A stretch of DNA of 52,705 bases, taken from NCBI GenBank assembly GCA_000827265.1, contig KN834782.1, forward strand, positions 1 to 52,705, given 5' to 3'. Source of the stretch: Collybiopsis luxurians FD-317 M1. Lineage: Eukaryota; Basidiomycota; Agaricomycetes; Agaricales; Omphalotaceae. Under the pieces are notes generated by a model. The model saw only the letters and a list, made by a program, of their open reading frames with translations. It was not told the DNA's origin and made no database searches. Positions 46,444 through 52,705 of this stretch are shown here, piece by piece. How positions within the stretch are numbered: position 1 is the first letter of the stretch; each line of letters begins with the position of its first letter. The translations under genes were made by a program, and so were the position numbers.

Positions 46444-47399
46444 GCTTGGGGCAAAACCTAGAAACAGCAGTGAAGGCTGAAACCAACTAGGTACATAAAA
46501 GTTCAGTGGATCTGAGAAATGAACACCAGGATTTCATCTCTCATCTCTAGGAGGAATTTGGGGGAAATTATGTGGCTTCAGGCCAAAAAACATAAAGACA
46601 TTATTATCGATGATGGCATGAAAGCCTTGGCAATTGGAGGAGTCAGCTGGAAAGCCTCGAGTGGAAACAAGAGGGACCTTCAGCAAGACTTAAAGCTTGG
46701 GGAAAGGGATTTGGTGGTTTCAGAGGACTTGGTGGTTTTGGAAGACATATAAATAAGCACCCAAGAGGCACAGGTACATATGCCTCAGGCACTTATTCAT
46801 GTCTCTAAAACCACAAGTCCCATGCCACTGAACTTCCCTCTACACAACCTCTACATCACATACTGGTCTCTACCAAGCACAAGTCTTGATAGAGGCTGAT
46901 TCACCACTACTTATTCTTACAATTTCCAGAGGGCCTTCTACAATATCTGTTTGTCACACAATGTATGGTTCATACTATTTACATTTCTGACTTTTCAATC
47001 TCAAGCTACTTGAATCTATCCAGCAAATGCTTGAAATAGCTCTGCCAGGTCACTATATGCAACTTTATGCATCAAATTTCTGGTGAAGGGGTATGGATAC
47101 TGCTGAAATGGTGTGCTCGGTGGAGTTGGTGTTTCTAAGATCATGGTAAGCACACAGACAACACAACTAAATGTACATCAGCTAACTGGCCGCATAGGAC
47201 AACTTGCTCTCTGATCATTGGAAACTGCAGTTAGTACTTCCATCTTTCAATTATAACAGCAGCCCACTGTTACTCATTCTTGATTTCCTTTGGACTTGCA
47301 CTTTGGTGTATCACTTGTTCATTCTAGGTGCATAACTGGATCTTTCAAAATGCTTTCTTCTTAGCCTGGAGCGATGGTGACATGCATAGTGAAATGCTT
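46444..47399. other. Intergenic repeat DNA between divergent genes
   Basis: No firm gene. One minus-orientation hairpin motif lies at 46872-46892. The repeat-associated gene runs leftward from here and the Ulp1 gene rightward, so promoters of both may lie in this stretch. Confidence 0.35.
46872..46892 (-). repeat. Inverted copy of the ACTTGTG hairpin motif
   Basis: On the minus strand: CTATCAAG, loop ACTTGTG, CTTGGTAG. Compared with other copies, both stem arms have changed in a way that keeps pairing (TGAG/CTCA to CAAG/CTTG). Confidence 0.7.
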
Positions 47400-47432
47400 C
47401 AAAAGATATGAATACTGAGTGATAAGGACTCA

Positions 47433-49065
47433 TTGGAACAGCAGCCCTTACCTTTCATATGTGACATAGCTCTTCAAAGGAATGAAGGACATCTTCAAAT
47501 GCAAGATATTTATACCCCTCCAGTTGGTATTTCTCTGACTGAACTTATGACTCGAGTGAAGACTTTGACATTGTCTGACTCAAGTCAAATTTTATGCAAT
47601 GCTTTCCTGAGGCTCTAAGGTTTTCTTGTTGACCATATGGATATACACTGACAGTGTACTCTTGTGGACTGCTACCCTTTTGGCAAGACACAGAGCTGCG
47701 CTGTACTCCATTTCAAAGACCTGAATGCACTCATTTCACACTCCCAGACCTATATTCCTTCTCTGTCAGTAGCCCTTCTGCCCACCTTGCACAACATTGA
47801 GGCAACAGTTGTCCAAGACTTTGGCCCACTTCCACATGGACTGAACAAAAACTCCTATTCAGAGCTTCAGCTTTGGATCAAAGGGTTGCAAACTGTGGCA
47901 AGCCTTCTTAGCTGTCTCCCAGATATTGAGAATAACTTTGCCTCTTGCCTTGAATATCACCATACTCTGTCTTTGGATTATTTTCTAGCTTCTACCCTTC
48001 AAAATCTTCATCATTTGCGAACATGGATTACCGAAATGAAAATTGATGTGGAGAGTACTCTGTTCCAAATGTTGGATGTGCATCCAGACAAGGCAGCAGA
48101 TATACTCAGATCAATCATGAAGCTTGTGCATATCTTTATAAAACTCTATGCAATTTTTCTGATTTGTTTTATGTACTGATGACAAAGAATGCAAAAGTGA
48201 CTTTACCACAAATTCCTTGTCAAAGCTTCCAAACAATAGGCATTGGCCAGTGGCTAGATGACAAGGTGATAAACTACTTCATTGTGAAGTGGTGTTCTAA
48301 ATCCTGGACAACCCTCAGACTGAGTACTTGGTTCACGAGCAAATTTCTTTTTGAGGATTATCTGTGTTTCTATGCCAAGTCGGGCATTTTAACTATGGTG
48401 AATGAGAGGGAAATACAAAGGTGGTGTCATGCTGCAGAGGTAAGAGCCTATTATTTCTGGCAAATGGGATTTACTGACAGCAAGTCAGAAAGCTCAAGGT
48501 GTTACAGGATGGGATTGTGTCATCATCCTGATCAATGAGGACAACACCCACTGGTATTCCACCTACATTAATTTTAGCATCCAACAAATTGAGATCTATG
48601 ATAGTCTTCATCAAACTTGCTTCAACAACCAACAAAAGCCTTTGCTATTGAGGAAAAATATGAACTTAATGCTAGTATGTAACTACAACTTTTGGTTTAT
48701 GTGCAATGAAATTTACATCAAGCAGGTTTTAATGTGGCTTACTAAAGTGTTTGGTTGCATAAGGGAAGAGGAAGTGAAATTTCAAAATAATCCAACTACC
48801 ACATGGAGCTGCGATCCTCACTTGATAGTGAGTTATCTGATGACATTCCTTTTGATACGCTCCCATACATTGCTTTTGATTGTAGGTTCCCTTTCAGTCT
48901 AATGGTCATGACTGCAGAATCCATACGCTATGGCACCTCTGGCACATAATCAAGTTTAGGTCAGTCCAGAGTGACTGTGCATTGCAGCACTTGAGGTTTT
49001 CTGATGATATGATTGGTAAATGTGTGCATTTGGTGCAAGAAATACTGGATGATTGTTCCCTTTAG
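47433..49065 (+). CDS. Ulp1-type (C48) SUMO protease, apparently intact catalytic region
   Basis: Exons 47655-48125, 48188-48439, 48489-48674, 48726-48827 and 48886-49065 join in phase 0 to 397 codons with no internal stop; introns are 49-62 bp with GT and AG ends. Upstream coding continues to about 47433, but the first exon and ATG are unsure (ATG in MQDIYTPPVG is one option). Landmarks in order: GIGQWLDDKVINYFIVKWC, WDCVIILINEDNTHWYS (catalytic His), IEIYDS (Asp), WSCDPHLIVPFQSNGHDC (Gln and nucleophile Cys), then IHTLWHLWHI. All four active-site residues of the C48 fold are present. The usual Gly after the Cys is Arg. Ulp1 domains cleave SUMO conjugates and are frequent cargo of fungal DNA transposons. 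The N-terminal ~160 residues are helical and family-specific. Confidence 0.75.
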
Positions 49066-49321
49066 AATAACACAGGTCCTGCCACTCTGTCATGACTAGT
49101 TAGCCTTTGAAATGCCACTACACAGTGGCTAGTATGGAGATGCTATTCTACTGTAGTACTCAGTAGTCTATGTCTAGGAATTCATATGCATACCCACAAA
49201 GCTTTGCAAGTTATTGAATTTTGCATGTCCTTTCAAGTTGACATGTGATCAAGTCATTGGGCCAAATTTGGGTCTGTTTCCAAATCAATTCATTGCCTCA
49301 ACTCTCCATGTTTCAGCAAAC
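49066..49321. other. Short spacer between Ulp1 and deaminase-like genes
   Basis: About 260 bp with no gene signal; both flanking genes read rightward. Confidence 0.35.
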
Positions 49322-51267
49322 ATGGCTGACAAGCCATTCAGCAATAGTATTGCTACTGACATTGTTTTACTCTCTTCATATCTTAGCTCTGAAATGGAAG
49401 TGACCTCACTGGTATTCCAAAAGCTTCAAGCTACTCAACCCCAGTTATTGCACCCTCTCTCTACCTTGCTCAATATCGGTCATCCTCTCGGCAGTGTCAA
49501 CACTGTTGTGGGTCACATTGATGCAAGGTCCATCTGATGCATTGTATTTTTGGAGAACACTGGCTGCTCCTCAGATGAGTTGGATCCCCCTGGCAAATTC
49601 CAAGGACCTCAAAGCTGCAGCCTGCAGCCAACCAAACCAGATCCAAAGAAAGGAGCTGATATTCTTGAAAATTGGGAGTATGGTGGTAGGTAAGGTTATT
49701 TCAATGTTTTGCTCAGCAGCGGGATAATAGAATCTTCACCTAGCAATCACACCTTAGATATACACCTTCAGGACATTTGCAATGTTCTCAGCCATATGCA
49801 ATTGGTAGGCAGTCAAACTCAAGATTTGGGAAACTTTGTTTTTTTTATCCACTGGAGAGCTTTTTGGAAGCTTGCTCATTGGGTTAGAATGTTCTGTGAC
49901 CAGTGGGGAATGCTGCCCTTCAATATCCTTGAGAATTGCCTTGAAGCAATTTTGGAGTGTCCGGTTCTTTGGACATGCACCTTTAATGTCAGGTTGAAGG
50001 ATATTGAACATAGTGTAGTTCAACAGTTCGTGGATGCAGACACAATTCCTGTCCAGGATTTGAGGATGTACAAGTACTCATTCAGTGAATCTAACATCAA
50101 GAGTTGGATTGCATTGTTCAAGTACATATAGTCACAACTTGAAGATGAACTTCTGGAGGCTTCCGTACCATCCTGAACCAATGTCGGTACAAGTACTCGA
50201 AAGGTTATTTCAACAGCACCCAACAAAATTGGCACACAAACCATAACTCTCTTTATCACCACTCTTCATGTGCTGTGCCATGTTTTGAAGCATCTCCTCT
50301 CCCTCCCTGTTGCAAAGTATCACCAGGACCTTGCGGCAGCTGGTATGTCTTAAATTATCTTCAATTTATAACTGCCTTAAATGTTGCACACAGAGAATAA
50401 GATAAGTTCAGCACAGATGATGACAAGACATACTTCCTGCAACACCAATTTGTTTGCTTGCACCCCCCTGGTAGTCCCAAATCAGAGTCCTGAAGCCATA
50501 GTGGACCAAGGAGGGTCTGATTGTAAGCTCCAGTCTAATTTTCTTGATTGATGCACCTCTTCATGTCTTCTTTTAGTGTTAGTGCAGGAAATCAATGAAA
50601 GTTCTGCAGTGCATGCTTTACAGCTGCTCCATATGGTTACATGCTATTGCACATCTGCCATCTCATTGTGGCATTATTTTACTAGGTTTTTTGATGACAA
50701 GATGATCCACATCAATTACTTTTGCTCTGACATTATTGGCCTTTTTGAATGCAGCGAAGAAGAAGTTGCTATGTTTCTCAACAAGATCTTACCTCACCCT
50801 CCAGACCCCTGAGCCATTGCTCAACTTCTGAAAATGGCACGCTATGCCACTTTACATGCTGAAGCGGCTTTGATTGGGTATGCTTACCATGACCCATTGA
50901 ATGAGATATTTTCCAGTGTGAGTAAGGCTATTTTTGTGACTCTGTAAATTAGGTTGTAATCTTTTGACTTCCATTGTTCAGGCTGTCAAACTCCCTGTTT
51001 GCACTGATAATAAATGCTGTTGACTCTGTTGGTGGCTAAAGGAAGACCTCGAAAATGCCAACAATAAGACCTCTTTGGTTTTCCCTGGGTGACATTCTGC
51101 ATTTCTCCCCCTGGATACCACCCTTTGGTGTTCCTGACCACACTTTGTGCAAGCTCTGCCACAGGCTTCTCAATGAAGCTTTATGTTGCAAATTTGATAC
51201 AAAATGTTATTTGAGTGGGATGATAATGTACACTGCCCTCTCTCTAAGTCCTACTGTATTACAATGA
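49322..51267 (+). pseudogene. OTT_1508-like deaminase-fold protein (copy 2)
   Basis: The ATG at 49322 starts MADKPFSNS, much like copy 1 (MPNKKLSNA). Both copies continue through an (S/D)EME(V/L) segment to LLNIG or LLYVG. A TGA at 49535 precedes CIVFLENTGC. A GTAAGG donor near 49690 and a GCTCAG acceptor near 49720 join in frame to SGIIESSPSNHTLDIH. Later come CSDIIGLFECSEEEVAMFLN, a TGA at 50810, YATLHAEAALIGYA (His-Ala-Glu) and NKCC, a TGA at 51021, then LCWWLKEDLE. After a frame change it ends SPWIPPFGVPDHTLC. HAE and the C-x2-C of CC-x-LC are the zinc ligands of the deaminase fold. Three TGA codons and at least one frameshift mark it as dead. Confidence 0.6.
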
Positions 51268-51807
51268 TATAGCTAAACCTGATACTACAACTAGGTGTGG
51301 ACTTTTTAATGGGCTCAGGTCCTTATATTTTATACCCTTCCTGTACTACTACTTGTAATGTAGTCTATATTGCATCATCTGTTCTCATGGGGTACACCAA
51401 AAATTGAAGATTAAATCCAAGCTTAGAAAAAAATCTATGAGCCTTGCCAAAATTTGGCCAAATTTAAACATATACTAAATTGGGCATTTGTGGGTGCTTG
51501 TAAATACTGTGCTCTTTCCTCTTACTTCCATTACAGTGTGTTCCCTGAGCTCAAGCCTCAAGGAACAACAACTCCCTTCTCCCCCCTCATTTTCTTTTGA
51601 CATCTTGGACCACATCTAATGCTTCTACTCACGCCAAGGTTAGTTTCTGACTTTCAACTTATTCTTCCATCTGAACCACTGCCTCCAGGGCTCTCTACCT
51701 GGTGTCTACTGAGCACAAGTCTCAATAGAAGCCTCAACTTTTAATACCAGCAACTGCCTCAACCTAAGTTCATCCCATACTGGCTTGGCTTCCAAGTCCT
51801 CCACCTC
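51268..51807. other. Spacer with an inverted hairpin motif
   Basis: CpG-free and gene-free. It contains the minus-orientation hairpin motif at 51706-51726 and a CT-rich run at 51570-51600 that could be part of a promoter for the zinc-finger frame. Confidence 0.35.
51706..51726 (-). repeat. Inverted copy of the ACTTGTG hairpin motif
   Basis: On the minus strand: CTATTGAG, loop ACTTGTG, CTCAGTAG (7 of 8 stem pairs, the eighth a wobble). It lies about 100 bp before the zinc-finger start. Confidence 0.7.
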
Positions 51808-52216
51808 ATGGCCTTTCAGTGTTTCATTTGCAATCAGACATTCAAGAGAGTCCAAGACTGTGCTGCCCACATTGGCTTGAAGAAAGACGACGCCCATTGT
51901 CAATACTTCCTTGTCCAGGAGCAAAGAATTATTCAACACTTTTCAGAGACAGACTACCAACATTTCCACCTCGCTCCCACCAGTCCTGGAAGTGCTGTCT
52001 GTCCACATACACAATGTGGACATCGACAATCTTCCTTCATCCAGGAACATGGATGTTGATGAAGCCAACAGATATGACTCTGACTCTGATGACACAAGCA
52101 TCCTTAGTGAGGAAGGTGAACTAGTTGAGGACATCGAAGATAAAGAAAATGAAGCTCTACTGTTAGGACCTTTACTACCTTTGTTGTTAGAAGCTTGTAG
52201 CAGGTTCAGTGAGTAG
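51808..52216 (+). pseudogene. Plavaka-like transposase N-terminus with C2H2 zinc finger
   Basis: The ATG at 51808 starts MAFQCFICNQTFKRVQDCAA, a finger of the form C-x2-C-x12-H ending in DAHC. A second frame from about 51911 encodes a strongly acidic stretch (DVDEANRYDSDSDDTS, EEGELVEDIEDKENE) up to TAG at 52214-52216. A finger followed by an acidic linker is the N-terminus of basidiomycete Plavaka transposases, and the layout mirrors the fragment at the left end of the window. The frame change between the two halves may be an intron or a shift. CpG becomes normal 15-40 bp after the stop, so the element seems truncated here. Confidence 0.5.
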
Positions 52217-52705
52217 AAAGTAATTTATTATACCACAGCCGAGACAGAGTACATGATGGGGAGTCGCTATGTATGACAAGTGATCGAGTCCTGTACGGTT
52301 TGAGTATTTGATATAGAGGAATGATCCTCGAGTGTCAAATAACAATTCTAGTAGCTCAGTGCGACTAGAGATTGTATATCGAAAGGACTAATTAAGACAG
52401 TATTAATGAGGGTTGACTTGGAAGGTTCGTGACTCGGTGTCCGTTTACCCTACGAGATGGAATATTCGAGAGGCTACAGCAGTCAAATAGTCTTGTCGAT
52501 TGGTTCAACAAGTGAGAAGTGGATATGCCAGTGACTCGGTGTCAATGGGGTTTGCTTGACTCGGTGTTAAGCAGAATAATATTATAGACTAGTGAACAAG
52601 AGAACAGAAACAACACAGATCAAGATAGTTCAGGTAATAACAGCATTATCATGAGAGATGTAGGTACAAGGCTTTTATACTCTGCAGGAAGACATGTGGC
52701 CTTGT
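52217..52705. other. CpG-normal right edge with TGACTCGGTGT repeated three times
   Basis: TGACTCGGTGT occurs at 52430-52440, 52532-52542 and 52557-52567. No gene is seen. A CTTTTATACTCTGCAG string lies near 52670. The abrupt return of CpG suggests a different, younger or unmethylated sequence, perhaps the start of another element. Confidence 0.5.

Noticed and set aside
1..52705. UGA reassigned to an amino acid in this genome
   Set aside because: Intact-looking genes here use TGG for Trp and the F-box gene ends with TGA; at several interrupted sites a CGA ancestor is the simplest explanation. Kept only as a test in the TGA finding.
1..52705. CRISPR arrays, bacterial operons, Shine-Dalgarno sites
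   Set aside because: Introns, protein families and codon layout are fungal; tandem repeats lack CRISPR-like short repeat and unique spacer structure.

Overview
The window looks like nuclear DNA from a mushroom-forming fungus (Agaricomycetes). Genes are cut by many 45-75 bp GT-AG introns, and the recognisable proteins belong to families expanded in that group: F-box/LRR, MYND finger, WD40 with a tail anchor, TET/JBP-like dioxygenase, Plavaka-type transposase N-termini, Ulp1 protease and OTT_1508-like deaminase folds. All gene models were made by eye from splice signals and reading frames.

There are two kinds of DNA. CpG is ordinary at about 1-480, 5,540-22,450 and 52,230-52,705. CpG is almost absent at about 480-5,000 and 23,500-52,200. 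The CpG-normal island (5.5-22.4 kb) holds a coding fragment (5.7-6.3 kb), a 5-exon repeat protein (6.8-11.2 kb), a decayed WD40 gene (11.3-12.8 kb), a tail-anchored coiled-coil gene (14.6-17.8 kb), an intact-looking F-box gene (18.0-19.3 kb, minus) and a MYND gene (19.7-22.4 kb, minus).

The left CpG-poor block has a truncated Plavaka-like zinc-finger reading frame (0.4-1.2 kb, minus) and a decayed array of ~610 bp units, each built from three ~200 bp subunits (1.8-4.2 kb). The block after 22.4 kb opens with an inverted repeat, palindromes and a telomere-like tract, then a GGGTTGAACCCT minisatellite and an AT-rich GATAAGT cluster. From 28 to 52 kb it holds an RNase H1 N-terminal-like fragment, a deaminase-like gene (minus), a captured Kap123/importin-4 fragment with introns (minus), an unknown coding fragment, a Crinkler-like P-loop NTPase (minus), a TET/JBP-like dioxygenase remnant (minus), an agaricomycete repeat-associated gene (minus), an Ulp1 protease gene (plus), a second deaminase-like gene (plus) and a second zinc-finger transposase start (plus).

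Most of these genes are broken, and the breaks are strikingly uniform: about 20 in-frame stops are TGA, and only three are TAA or TAG. The dioxygenase, deaminases, Ulp1 and NTPase are the kind of DNA-modification and regulatory genes that travel with fungal transposons. A short hairpin motif is scattered in both orientations across the block. The block is best read as a nest of transposon-borne cargo decaying by C-to-T change, with the Ulp1 gene the best preserved member.
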